From Alphaproteobacteria bacterium (GTDB lineage: Bacteria > Pseudomonadota > Alphaproteobacteria > Reyranellales > Reyranellaceae): DNA of 32,051 nucleotides. Position 1 is the first letter of the stretch. Each line of letters opens with the position of its first letter. Of the stretch, positions 19,092 through 27,156 are shown in pieces. The notes below the pieces were generated by a model. That model did no database searches. It saw only the letters and a list, made by a program, of their open reading frames with translations, and was not told the DNA's origin. The position numbers and the translations under genes are program-made. Location: contig JAHCJT010000014.1 of the NCBI GenBank assembly GCA_026126245.1, positions 1 through 32,051 on the forward strand, in the 5' to 3' direction.

Positions 19092-19898
19092 ATGACGAAC
19101 GACAAGGACGATGCCGGCGAGCGACCCGATCTCCCCGAACTCGCCAAGGGCGAATATCGAAAGACGCTGCGTGCCCTTCAGGTCGAACTGGTCAAGCTAC
19201 AGAAGCATTTCATCCGCTGCAACGACAAGATCCTGGTGCTGCTCGAGGGCCGCGACACGGCCGGCAAGGACGGCGTCATCAAACGGATCGTCCAGCACCT
19301 CAGCCCGCGCGAGACGCGCGTGGTGGCGCTCGGTGCGCCGTCCGATCGAGACCGCTCGGCGTGGTATTTCCAGCGCTACGTCCCGCACCTGCCGGCCGCC
19401 CGGGAGTTCGTGCTGTTCAACCGCAGCTGGTACAATCGGGCCGGCGTCGAGCGCGTGATGGGCTTCTGCAACGATGCCGAGTACGACGAGTTCATGGAGA
19501 CGGTGCTCGACTTCGAGCACATGCTGGTCCGGTCCGGCACCAAGCTTCTCAAATACTATATCGATATCAGCCACGACGAGCAGAAGCGCCGGCTCGAGGA
19601 TCGCCGCACCAACCCGCTCAAGCAGTGGAAGGTCAGTCCGATCGACGCCGAGGCCCCCAAGCACTGGAAGAACTACAGTCTGGCGCGCAACCAGATGCTG
19701 GCGCGCACCCACAACCCGGTGACGCCATGGACGGTGGTCCGTGGCGACGACAAACGCCAGGCGCGGCTCAACCTGATCAAGGATCTGCTGTCGAGGTTGC
19801 ACTACGATGACAAGGACGAGTCGGTGCTGATCGTCAATCCGGCGGTCATATTCGAGTATGATGATATCTATGTTCGCAACGGCATGATCGCTGCCTGA
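19092..19898 (+). CDS. ppk2: Polyphosphate kinase 2 (PPK2 family)
   Basis: This 268-residue cytoplasmic enzyme moves phosphate between polyphosphate and nucleotides. Walker A is EGRDTAGKDG (52-61), followed by FNRSWYNRAGVERVMGF (109-125), and the lid segment DRRTNPLKQWKVSPIDAEAP with HWKNYSLARNQML. These are the hallmarks of the single-domain PPK2 branch of about 270-300 residues that phosphorylates nucleoside diphosphates. Whether ADP or GDP is preferred cannot be read from the sequence. It follows the N-ATPase operon and precedes the trehalose-synthase gene; polyphosphate-driven NTP could feed NDP-sugar formation. Confidence 0.92.
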   Translation: MTNDKDDAGERPDLPELAKGEYRKTLRALQVELVKLQKHFIRCNDKILVLLEGRDTAGKDGVIKRIVQHLSPRETRVVALGAPSDRDRSAWYFQRYVPHLPAAREFVLFNRSWYNRAGVERVMGFCNDAEYDEFMETVLDFEHMLVRSGTKLLKYYIDISHDEQKRRLEDRRTNPLKQWKVSPIDAEAPKHWKNYSLARNQMLARTHNPVTPWTVVRGDDKRQARLNLIKDLLSRLHYDDKDESVLIVNPAVIFEYDDIYVRNGMIAA

Positions 19899-19999
19899 AA
19901 GGGCGGCGCCAACCATTTGCGTGAGCGGCTGTGTCGCGCTTCCGGCGAGGCGCGCGATGGCCGGCCGGTCGACCGCGACCGGCAACAGGAGGCGAGAGA

Positions 20000-21250
20000 A
20001 TGGACGGATTGAATATCGATTCCGCGCCCTTCGGCATGACCACCGTGGAGTCATATGAGCCGCTGGTCGGCGCGGCGACGGTCGAGCGCATCCTGAGAAA
20101 GGCGGAAGCGATGCGCGACATGCACATCGTCAATGTCAACTCGACCTACTATGGCGGTGGCGTCGCCGAGATCCTGTCGTCGCTGACCTTGCTGATGAAC
20201 GCCGCCGGCATCCGCACCGGCTGGCGCGTCATCCAGGGGCGGCCCGACTTCTTCAGCGTCACCAAGAAGATGCACAACGCACTGCAGGGTGCCGATATCA
20301 ATCTGAGCGACCTCAAGCGGGGCATCTACGAGGAGGTGGTCTACGAAAACGCGGTGCGCATGCACATCGATCATGACGTGGTCATCGTCCACGATCCGCA
20401 GCCGCTGCCGCTGATCGGCCATTTCCGGCGGCGCGGTCCGTGGGTTTGGCGTTGCCACGTCGATCTGTCGCATCCGAACCGGGAGCTGTGGTCGTACCTG
20501 GCGCCGTTCGTCGAGTGCTACGACGCCGTTGTCCTGTCGCTGCCCGAATACGCCCAGAAGATCACGCCGCCGCAGCGCTTCATCATGCCGGCAATCAATC
20601 CGTTCTCGACCACCAACAAGAACCTCGACGACGACGAAGTCGACGAGCGGCTCGGTCGCTACGACATCCCGACGGACCTGCCGTTGGTCGTACAAGTCTC
20701 GCGCTTCGACAAGTGGAAGGATCCGCAGGGCGTCATCGACGCCTTCCGGTTGGCGCGTCGCGAGGTCGACGCGACGCTGGTGCTGGTCGGCAACGTCGCA
20801 ACCGACGATCCGGAGGGACAGGAGGTCTTCGAGGACTTGTGCAAGTGCGCCGAGGAGCGCATCCGGATCCTGTCGGTGCAGGACACCGCCCTCGTCAACG
20901 CGCTGCAACGCCGAGCCGCGGTCGTGCTGCAGAAGTCGACGCGCGAAGGCTTCGGCCTGACCGTCACCGAGGCCATGTGGAAGGGCACGCCCGTCATTGG
21001 CGGCAAGGTCGGCGGGATCCGTCACCAGATCGAGGACGGGGTTAACGGCTTCCTGGTCGACAGCGTCGAGCAGGCGGCAGCCCGAATCGTGCAGGTGGTC
21101 AGCAATCCCGATCTGCGCCGTAAGCTCGGCGAGAAGGCGCGCGAGACCGTGCGGGCGCGCTTCCTGATGACCCGCCTGATGGAGGACTGGCTGGACCTGA
21201 TCGGATCGTTCGAGAGCAATTTCCGGCTCAAGGGACCGGTCGGCGCATGA
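20000..21250 (+). CDS. treT: Trehalose synthase TreT-type glycosyltransferase (GT4)
   Basis: This 416-residue GT-B enzyme is very like archaeal/bacterial TreT: HIVNVNSTYYGGGVAEILS (42-60), FFSVTKKMHNALQG, VVIVHDPQPLPLIGHF and WVWRCHVDLSHPN. In the C-terminal half are VSRFDKWKDPQGVIDAF and the GT4 motif EGFGLTVTEAMWKGTPVIGG with its paired glutamates. TreT joins NDP-glucose (ADP- or UDP-glucose) to glucose to give trehalose, reversibly. ATG 20000 follows a perfect AGGAGG seven bases upstream, which decides the start against a longer frame from 19931. It sits 101 bases after ppk2. Confidence 0.88.
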   Translation: MDGLNIDSAPFGMTTVESYEPLVGAATVERILRKAEAMRDMHIVNVNSTYYGGGVAEILSSLTLLMNAAGIRTGWRVIQGRPDFFSVTKKMHNALQGADINLSDLKRGIYEEVVYENAVRMHIDHDVVIVHDPQPLPLIGHFRRRGPWVWRCHVDLSHPNRELWSYLAPFVECYDAVVLSLPEYAQKITPPQRFIMPAINPFSTTNKNLDDDEVDERLGRYDIPTDLPLVVQVSRFDKWKDPQGVIDAFRLARREVDATLVLVGNVATDDPEGQEVFEDLCKCAEERIRILSVQDTALVNALQRRAAVVLQKSTREGFGLTVTEAMWKGTPVIGGKVGGIRHQIEDGVNGFLVDSVEQAAARIVQVVSNPDLRRKLGEKARETVRARFLMTRLMEDWLDLIGSFESNFRLKGPVGA

Positions 21251-21350
21251 GCACGGCTCGTGTGCCGGCCGCGACCGCTGTCGTTCCGCGCACAACGCCG
21301 GGTCATTCGGCGCAACGCGACGCAGCGCCGGTGCGACGAGCAATGCCGAG

Positions 21351-22373
21351 ATGAGCGAACTGCGTCAGGACGCAACCAGCGGCGACTGGGTGATCGTCGC
21401 GCCCGGCCGCGCTGACCGGCCGCGGACAAACCGGATGCGCGAGGTGGCGGCTTTGCCGCTGGCGGCGGCCGTTGACCGCACCTGTCCGTTCTGTGCCGGT
21501 CACGAGCATATGCTGGCCGGGGTGATCGCGGAGATTCCGGGTGACGCGCCGCCGGGCTGGCGCGTACGGGTCGTGCCGAACCGCTACCCGGCGGTCCTCG
21601 TCGAAGATGGTGCCCGGCCGCCGGTCGCGCCGCCTAGCGTCGCGATTCCCGCCCTTGGCTGCCACGAAGTCATTGTCGAAACGCCGCGTCACGATGCCGA
21701 TCTGGCAACACTGCCGCCTGGCGACGTGGCGGCCGTGGTGCAGTGCTATCAGGATCGCTTCGTTGCGCTGGCGGCGCGCCCCGGCATCGCGTCGGTCACG
21801 CTGTTCCGCAACCACGGGCCGGGCGGCGGCGCGTCACTGGCCCATCCTCACTCGCAGATCCTGGCCACGGCGCTGCCGTCGCCTCGGCTTGCGCGGGCGA
21901 TCGCATGGGCGGGCGTGCGCCATGCCGAAACGGGCCAGTGCCCGACCTGCGCCGAGATCGCGCGGGAGACGGCGGACGGACGCCGGATTGTGGAGGCGAC
22001 AGAACATTTCCTGGTCATCGTGCCGTTCGCCGCCACCAGCCCCTTCGAGCAATGGGTTGTGCCGCGCCGCCACCAGGCGTCGTTCGCGCAGCTTGCGGCA
22101 CTCGAGCGGACCGACTTCGCTGCCGCCCTGCAGCGCGCCGTCCGGCGGCTGCGATCGGGGCTCGGCGATCCTCCCTACAACTACGCGATCGATTCGGCCC
22201 TGCCGACGGATGCCGGCGGGCCCTTTGTCCATTGGCGGCTGCGCATTGTGCCCGGCCTCGTGACGCCGGGTGGCTTCGAGATGGGCAGCGGTCTACCCAT
22301 CAATCCGTCCTGTCCGGAAGACGATGCCCGGGTGCTGCGCGAGGCGGCGCTAGCAGAGAATGCCCCGCCGTGA
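21351..22373 (+). CDS. galT: GalT-like hexose-1-phosphate nucleotidyltransferase
   Basis: This 340-residue HIT-superfamily enzyme has zinc ligands in CPFC (45-48) and His114 in ETPRH, and the active-site stretch NHGPGGGASLAHPHSQ with the nucleophile His167 in HPHSQ (165-169). E. coli GalT has HPHGQ; the Ser is seen in many bacterial and archaeal relatives and in plant ADP-glucose phosphorylase, so the nucleotide used (UDP or ADP) and the true sugar are uncertain. The C-terminal part (FEQWVVPRRHQASF, NYAIDSALP, HWRLRIVPGL) is typical. It lies 100 bases after treT and probably exchanges or phosphorolyses NDP-glucose. Confidence 0.85.
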   Translation: MSELRQDATSGDWVIVAPGRADRPRTNRMREVAALPLAAAVDRTCPFCAGHEHMLAGVIAEIPGDAPPGWRVRVVPNRYPAVLVEDGARPPVAPPSVAIPALGCHEVIVETPRHDADLATLPPGDVAAVVQCYQDRFVALAARPGIASVTLFRNHGPGGGASLAHPHSQILATALPSPRLARAIAWAGVRHAETGQCPTCAEIARETADGRRIVEATEHFLVIVPFAATSPFEQWVVPRRHQASFAQLAALERTDFAAALQRAVRRLRSGLGDPPYNYAIDSALPTDAGGPFVHWRLRIVPGLVTPGGFEMGSGLPINPSCPEDDARVLREAALAENAPP

Positions 22374-22473
22374 TGAGCACGATTGCCGACCGGATACCAC
22401 CTCCGCGCGATGCGGCAAGGCGGCACGGAGCGTCGAAGGCAAAATGCGCGTCAACGGCACCGATCGCCAGGCA

Positions 22474-23685
22474 TCAGCGCGGCGCCAACAGGCGGTGCAT
22501 GACGAAGCACAGGATGCCACCGATGCCCATCAGCGTCGTCATCGGCAGGATGGTGCCGTCGATCAGATGGCCGGCCAGCGTGCCGAAGGCGGCACCGATG
22601 CCGAACTGCAGCACGCCAGCCAGTGACGCGGCGGTGCCGGCGATGTGCGGGTAGCGCTGCAGGGCGCAGGCGTTGGAGTTGGGCAGGATCAGGCTCATGC
22701 TGCCGACCATCAGGACGGTCAACGGCACGAAGGGCGCCAGGCCGAGCACGCCGGTGCGCGTCTCGATGAAACCGCAGACGAGCAGCGCCATGCCGACCAG
22801 CGCCGGCGCAAGCACCACGCGGCGCAGCAGAAGATCGGCGCCGTAGCGTGGCACCAGGCGGCTGTTGAGCGTACTGCCGACCGTCATCGCAACCACGTTG
22901 ACCGCGAACAACCAGGCATACTCGCCGGGCGCGAGCCGGTAGTGGTCGATATAGACGAACGGCGACCCCGACAGGAATGCCACCATGGCGCCGAACAGGA
23001 ACGCCGGCGGCAACGCATAGCCGATGAAGTGGCGGCTGCGGATCAGACCAAGAAATCGAGCAAGCACGGCGCTCAGGACGAGGGGCGCGCGGCGTTCGGG
23101 ACGCAAGGTCTCGCGCGCGCCCAGCACGCCGGCCAGCAGGGCGACGAGGCCGAACGCCGCCAGGGTCCAGAAGATGGCGCGCCAGCCGGCAACGTCGAGG
23201 ACCGCGGCACCCATCAGGGGCGCCACCATGGGGGCAATGCTAACGCAGGCCATCATCACCGACATGACCTGCGCCGCGCGGTCGCGGTCGGCAAGATCGC
23301 GCACCATGGCGCGCGCCATCACCACGCCGCCGCAGGCGCTCAGGCCCTGGATGAATCGCAACGCGATGAGATGTTCGATCCGCGCCGCGTAGGCGCAGGC
23401 GACGCTGGCGACCAGGTAGATCGCGATGCCGGTCAGCATCACCGGTCGGCGGCCGAATCGGTCGCCGAGCGGGCCATAGACAATCTGGCCGAAGCCGAAG
23501 GCGAGCATGAACGATGTCAGTGTCAGCTGCACGTCGGCCGGCGAGGCGCGGAAGTCGGACGACAATGCCGGCAGGGCCGGCAGATACATGTCGATCGACA
23601 GCGGCGCGAAGGCCGACAGCACCGCCAGCACGACGATCAGGACCGGCGTCAGGGACGGACGTGCAACACCGGCGTCAATGGTCAT
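22474..23685 (-). CDS. Bcr/CflA-type MFS drug efflux transporter
   Basis: This protein of about 403 residues has 12 predicted membrane helices. It shows the DHA1 motifs SAFAPLSIDMYLPALPAL in the first helix and YGPLGDRFGRRPVMLTG in the loop 2-3 motif, plus IALRFIQGLSACGGVVMARAMVRDL (motif B region), all typical of Bcr/CflA. It exports drugs or small molecules by proton antiport; the substrate is unknown. The start is uncertain: ATG 23685 is reported, but GTG 23700 with GGGAG five bases upstream and ATG 23712 are in frame. It converges with galT. Confidence 0.88.
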   Translation of the reverse strand: MTIDAGVARPSLTPVLIVVLAVLSAFAPLSIDMYLPALPALSSDFRASPADVQLTLTSFMLAFGFGQIVYGPLGDRFGRRPVMLTGIAIYLVASVACAYAARIEHLIALRFIQGLSACGGVVMARAMVRDLADRDRAAQVMSVMMACVSIAPMVAPLMGAAVLDVAGWRAIFWTLAAFGLVALLAGVLGARETLRPERRAPLVLSAVLARFLGLIRSRHFIGYALPPAFLFGAMVAFLSGSPFVYIDHYRLAPGEYAWLFAVNVVAMTVGSTLNSRLVPRYGADLLLRRVVLAPALVGMALLVCGFIETRTGVLGLAPFVPLTVLMVGSMSLILPNSNACALQRYPHIAGTAASLAGVLQFGIGAAFGTLAGHLIDGTILPMTTLMGIGGILCFVMHRLLAPR

Positions 23686-23830
23686 CGGGGATACGGACAC
23701 ACGTGCTCCCATGGTGTGGGCGGCAAACCAGGCGGGAGGACGGCCGCATGCGGCCGTCCCGCCCAAGAGTTGGCGACGTCATATGCGTCGCGTCCGCTTC
23801 GCGCCCGCTATTGGCGGGCGCGATCTGCAG

Positions 23831-24046
23831 CTAAGGCCGCCAGAACGGCTTGTTGATCTCCTGCAGCGCGTCGCTATGGCTGATGCCAATGTCGTGAAGC
23901 TCCCGCTCGCTGAATCGCGCCAGTTCGGCGCGTTCGCGTGCGCGGCTCCGCCACAGGCGCAACGTGGCAAACAGACCGGCAGCGCCGGCGTGCGATCGCG
24001 GCGTCGCCCGTCCAGCCGGGCCGGGCAGTGTGGTGACGAAACTCAT
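23831..24046 (-). CDS. DUF1127 small protein
   Basis: This 71-residue basic protein has a C-terminal DUF1127 motif, ARERAELARFSERELHDIGISHSDALQEINKPFW, read in parts: ERAELARFSERELHDIG and SDALQEINKPFWR. The family is abundant in alphaproteobacteria; some members bind RNA or influence phosphate and stress responses. The N-terminus is Gly/Pro/Ala-rich and not conserved. It is downstream of another small DUF1127-type gene, 12 bases away, in a likely two-gene operon. Confidence 0.85.
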   Translation of the reverse strand: MSFVTTLPGPAGRATPRSHAGAAGLFATLRLWRSRARERAELARFSERELHDIGISHSDALQEINKPFWRP

Positions 24047-24058
24047 GGCTCGCCCCCG

Positions 24059-24277
24059 TCAGTGGCCGCGCACGACGTCGACCCTGCCGGCCGGCAGGAC
24101 GAGTGGTCGGGTGCGGAAGAGCCAGGTGAACGCCGCGCGGAATGCATCACGGACGGCTTGGGCACGCAGCTGGCGGGCCTCCCGCTCGATCGCGCGCACG
24201 ACATCCGGGCTGGGGACGACGACGTCGCCCTCGACCATCGCGGTGTTGATGGAGCTAAGCGTAGTGTTGCGGAGCAT
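24059..24277 (-). CDS. Small DUF1127-associated protein
   Basis: This 72-residue protein starts at ATG 24277, with GGAGG six bases before it; a TTG six bases upstream is in frame but covers the Shine-Dalgarno. The central helix AIEREARQLRAQAVRDAFRA followed by FTWLF resembles the first helix of DUF1127-like companions (Arg-Ala-x-x-Leu-Arg-Ala-x-x-x), but the classical LxDIGI half is absent. Function is unknown. It precedes the DUF1127 gene by 12 bases and the 281-base gap upstream holds a perfect inverted repeat. Confidence 0.7.
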   Translation of the reverse strand: MLRNTTLSSINTAMVEGDVVVPSPDVVRAIEREARQLRAQAVRDAFRAAFTWLFRTRPLVLPAGRVDVVRGH

Positions 24278-24376
24278 GTCCAACCTCCATATGAGCCGAG
24301 GTCAGAGCGCTCCTCCCGTTCGCCGGTGCCTTCTTACTGGAACACTCGATGGGCATCCGGCTGTACGAAGGATATG

Positions 24377-24393
24377 GGACAATAGTCTTGTCC
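24377..24393. promoter_or_regulatory. Perfect inverted repeat between the DUF1127 pair and the SDR gene
   Basis: GGACAA (24377-24382), TAGTC, TTGTCC (24388-24393) is a 6-5-6 palindrome about 100 bases upstream of the DUF1127-type operon and 165 bases upstream of the divergent SDR gene. The geometry suits a dimeric repressor or activator. No matching regulator gene is seen in the window. Confidence 0.4.
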
Positions 24394-24457
24394 TACCATT
24401 CCGAATGCTGCATCGCGTCATTGCGCAGATCGCATGGCTACCCTTTCAATTGCATGA

Positions 24458-24471
24458 CTGACCCATGTCAG
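24458..24471. promoter_or_regulatory. Second short palindrome upstream of the SDR gene
   Basis: CTGAC-CCAT-GTCAG is a 5-4-5 inverted repeat about 88 bases before the SDR start. It may be an operator, but repeats this short occur by chance. Confidence 0.25.
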
Positions 24472-24558
24472 CGGGATGACTGGCGTGCAGCTGGCGGGCC
24501 GTGACTTCGCCCGTGGCGTGCGACAAGTTGTGGCGGACAACATCACCCGAGGAACGCC

Positions 24559-25332
24559 ATGGATCTGAACATTGCCGGCCGCACGGTACTCATCACAGGG
24601 GGATCGAAGGGAATCGGCTACGCCTGTGCCGAAGCCTTTGCTGCCGAGGGCTGCCACGTCCATATCGCCTCGCGCAGCGCCGACAATCTGGCGGCGGCGC
24701 GCGATCGTCTGCGGTCACGCTTCAACGTGCCGGTGGAGATTCATCCCGTCGATCTGAGTGTTGGCGACGCGGCACGGGCGCTGGTCGCAGGCTGCGCCGA
24801 CGCCGACATCCTGGTCAACAATGCTGGTGCCATTCCGCGCGGCGATCTGCTGGACATGGATGAAGCCAAATGGCGCGCCGCCTGGGAGTTGAAGGTATTC
24901 GGCTATATCAACACCACGCGCGCCATGCTGGAGCGGATGTATGCGCGCAAGCGCGGCGTGATCATCAACATCATCGGCCTGGCCGGCGAACTGCCGACCT
25001 ACGACTACATCACCGGCTCGATGGGCAACGCCTCGTTGATGCAGTTCACGCGGGCTGTGGGCTCCAAGAGCGTTGATCAGGGCGTTCGCGTACTGGCGAT
25101 CAACCCGCCGGCCACCCGGACAGACCGTCTTGAGACGCTGATGCGCTCGCAAGCCCAGAAACAGTTCGGTGATGCCGAGCGCTGGCGTGAGCTGACGCGT
25201 CACCTGCCGTTCGGGCGGCCGGCCGAGCCGTCGGAAATCGCCGATCTGACCGTGTTCCTGGCCTCGGACCGGTCGGCGTACACCAGCGGCGTGGTCTTCA
25301 GCGTCGACGGCGGGCAAGCCAGTCGCCACTAG
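24559..25332 (+). CDS. SDR-family protein with altered catalytic residues
   Basis: This 257-residue Rossmann protein has the NAD(P) motif TGGSKGIG (13-20), NNAG (87-90), INPPATRTD after strand six, and C-terminal SAYTSGVVFSVDGGQ. The catalytic region is unusual. Aligned through the following L-x-x-F-T-R segment, the Tyr and Lys of Tyr-x-x-x-Lys fall at Gly153 and Asn157 (YITGSMGNASL), and the Ser that normally precedes them is Gly140 (NIIGLAGE). Two tyrosines (148 and 150) lie just before. I recall related alphaproteobacterial SDRs with this Y-I-x-G-S-x-x-N pattern, so it is probably a real subfamily rather than a decayed gene. The reaction is unknown. Confidence 0.85.
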   Translation: MDLNIAGRTVLITGGSKGIGYACAEAFAAEGCHVHIASRSADNLAAARDRLRSRFNVPVEIHPVDLSVGDAARALVAGCADADILVNNAGAIPRGDLLDMDEAKWRAAWELKVFGYINTTRAMLERMYARKRGVIINIIGLAGELPTYDYITGSMGNASLMQFTRAVGSKSVDQGVRVLAINPPATRTDRLETLMRSQAQKQFGDAERWRELTRHLPFGRPAEPSEIADLTVFLASDRSAYTSGVVFSVDGGQASRH

Positions 25333-25786
25333 TCCTTCGGAAGGCACCCCGTCGCGCGTTGTTAGGCGCGTTGGACGGCAGGCCGATCCAACGCCTGCAG
25401 AGCTCGTGCACGGCGGCAGCCGTTCCCGATCGGTTCGCCGCCTGCGCACGGCGGCGGTATCGCTGTGCCACCAGCCCCCGGAGTCACTGCCCAAGTAAAG
25501 TGCAAGAAAACCCCGGGAACGGGCACGGAGCGCCCTGGCCGGCGTCAATTTGTCGCTGCTCCGTCAGATAGCTGACAAAATGGGAATCTTACCGCCGCGC
25601 GTGTGTGTGCCCTCTGGGCACCACGTACCGCTCTGCAGCTCGTCAACTTGTCGTCAGGAAAGACGAACTAGTTGCACGGAGAAATGCTTTCTAAGCTGTT
25701 ACCTGACGTGCCAGAATATAGTTGTAGAATGTCGGCCCGAATAATGTGCGCCGAATGGGGGCGACACGCCCGGAGGAGATGTTGAG
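25333..25786. other. Non-coding region upstream of the TRAP binding-protein gene
   Basis: This 454-base gap has no supportable gene. A 64-residue Cys-rich frame with a TTG start at 25550 has no ribosome site and no family. The right part (25620-25740) is less GC-rich and likely holds the dctP promoter. GGAGGAG at 25772-25778 is the dctP ribosome site. No terminator with a T-run was found for the SDR gene. Confidence 0.45.
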
Positions 25787-26881
25787 ATGAATCGTCGTAA
25801 GTTCGTGAAGCGTGCCGGTGTTGCCGGCGCCGCGAGCGTGGCTCTTGCCGCGCCGGCCATCGCCCAGTCGATGCCGGAGATCAAGTGGCGCCTGACGTCG
25901 AGCTTCCCCAAGAGCCTCGATGCGCTGTTCGGTGGCGCGGAGCGCTTCGCGAAAGCTCTCGCAGAGATGTCGGACAACAAGTTCCAGGTCCGGACCTTCG
26001 CCGCCGGCGAAATCGTACCTGGCCTGCAGGTGGCCGATGCCGTGCAGAACGGTACCGTCGAGCTGGGCCAGACCGCTGCCTATTATTATTTCGGCAAGGA
26101 CCCGTCCTTTGTGTTCGAGACGGGGCTGCCATTCACCATGAACCAGCGGCAGTACTATGCCTGGCTGTACCATGCCGGAGGCCGGGACCTGCTCCAGGAG
26201 TTCTACAAGGCCTACAGCATCGTCAGCTTCCCGTTCGGCGGCACGGGCGCTCAGATGGGCGGCTGGTTCCGCAAGGAGATCAACACGGTCGAAGACCTCA
26301 AGGGGCTGAAGTTCCGTGTCGGCGGTTTCGCCGGCCAGATCCTGACCAAGCTCGGCGTGGTGCCGCAGCAGATCGCGGGCGGCGACATCTACCCGGCCCT
26401 CGAGAAGGGTACGATCGACGCCTGCGAATGGGTCGGCCCGTACGACGACGAGAAGCTCGGCTTCAACAAGGTCGCCAAGTACTACTACTACCCCGGCTGG
26501 TGGGAAGGCGCGTCGGTCGGATCGCTTTACGTCAACGCGAAGGCCTGGGAGAGCTTGCCGCCGGCCTACAAGGCCATGGTCGAGACGGCGGCCGAAGGTG
26601 TGACCGCGTGGATGGTGCCGAAGTACGATGCGGCCAATCCGGCGGCGCTCAAGCGCCTGGTGGCGGGCGGTACCGTGCTCAAGGGCTTCCCGCGTCCCGT
26701 GATGGAGGCGTGCTTCGACGCCGCCTACCAGACGTACGACGAGATCTCCCAGAAGAACGCCGCTTTCAAGAAGCTCTACGACAGCCTCAAGGCGTTCCGC
26801 GCCGACGAGAACCTGTGGTTCCGCGTCGCCGAGAACACGTTCGACAACTTCAACTTCACGATGTCGGCCAAGGGGCGCTAA
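25787..26881 (+). CDS. takP: TRAP transporter substrate-binding protein, TakP-like
   Basis: This 364-residue periplasmic protein has a Tat-type signal (NRRKFVKRAG, cleavage after AIA at 26). The mature part is very like the 2-oxo-acid-binding TakP of Rhodobacter: WRLTSSFPKSLDALFGGAE, AAGEIVPGLQVADAV, GAQMGGWFRKEINTVEDLKG, FRVGGFAGQI (with the carboxylate-binding Arg), VPQQIAGGDIYPALEKGTID, EWVGPYDDEKLGF and YYYYPGWWEG. It probably captures 2-oxo monocarboxylates such as pyruvate together with Na+. A GGAGGAG site lies eight bases before the ATG. The gene faces the dctQ and dctM genes, convergent instead of co-directional, but family and proximity argue that they form one system. Confidence 0.9.
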   Translation: MNRRKFVKRAGVAGAASVALAAPAIAQSMPEIKWRLTSSFPKSLDALFGGAERFAKALAEMSDNKFQVRTFAAGEIVPGLQVADAVQNGTVELGQTAAYYYFGKDPSFVFETGLPFTMNQRQYYAWLYHAGGRDLLQEFYKAYSIVSFPFGGTGAQMGGWFRKEINTVEDLKGLKFRVGGFAGQILTKLGVVPQQIAGGDIYPALEKGTIDACEWVGPYDDEKLGFNKVAKYYYYPGWWEGASVGSLYVNAKAWESLPPAYKAMVETAAEGVTAWMVPKYDAANPAALKRLVAGGTVLKGFPRPVMEACFDAAYQTYDEISQKNAAFKKLYDSLKAFRADENLWFRVAENTFDNFNFTMSAKGR

Positions 26882-26906
26882 GCGCGCACCGGCGATCTTC
26901 GCTCGC

Positions 26907-26940
26907 GAAGCCCTGCCCCAGCGGCAGGGCTTCCTTTTTT
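26907..26940 (+). terminator. Strong intrinsic terminator after the TRAP binding-protein gene
   Basis: A perfect 11-bp stem (26907-26917 with 26923-26933, loop CCAGC) is followed by C and six T (26935-26940). It lies 26 bases after the takP stop and in front of the convergent dctM end, so it separates the two transcripts. Confidence 0.92.
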
Positions 26941-26955
26941 GCCCGGCGGCCGAGC

Positions 26956-27156
26956 CTAGTTCTTGGGCGGCGGCATGATGATCGGTGGCGGAGTGTCGTC
27001 TTGCGTCGGCGGCTGGATGTCGATCTTGACCTTGCTCGGATCGATCTTCGGGGCGTGGTCAAGCCCGGCGGTAACCAGCGCTGGAAAACCGATCACGATG
27101 CCGACCATGACCACCTGGATGAGTACGTAGGGCACGGCGCCCCAGTAGATCTGGCC
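26956..27156 (-). pseudogene. Displaced C-terminus of the TRAP large subunit (other frame)
   Basis: This 66-residue stretch reads GQIYWGAVPYVLIQVVMVGI, then VIGFPALVTAGL, the typical last membrane helix of DctM proteins, followed by a Pro-rich tail ending in IIMPPPKN. It has no start or ribosome site of its own. It joins the DctM frame if a single base is restored between 27156 and 27158. It is therefore the true end of dctM rather than a separate gene. Confidence 0.75.

Noticed and set aside
20051..21343. 430-codon antisense frame over treT
   Set aside because: The composition is of the Asp/Arg/His/Gln shadow type; the plus-strand TreT motifs and perfect Shine-Dalgarno decide the coding strand.
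25550..25744. 64-residue Cys-rich frame upstream of takP, at first sight a possible secreted peptide
   Set aside because: It starts with TTG without a ribosome site, has no signal peptide and lies in a likely promoter region.
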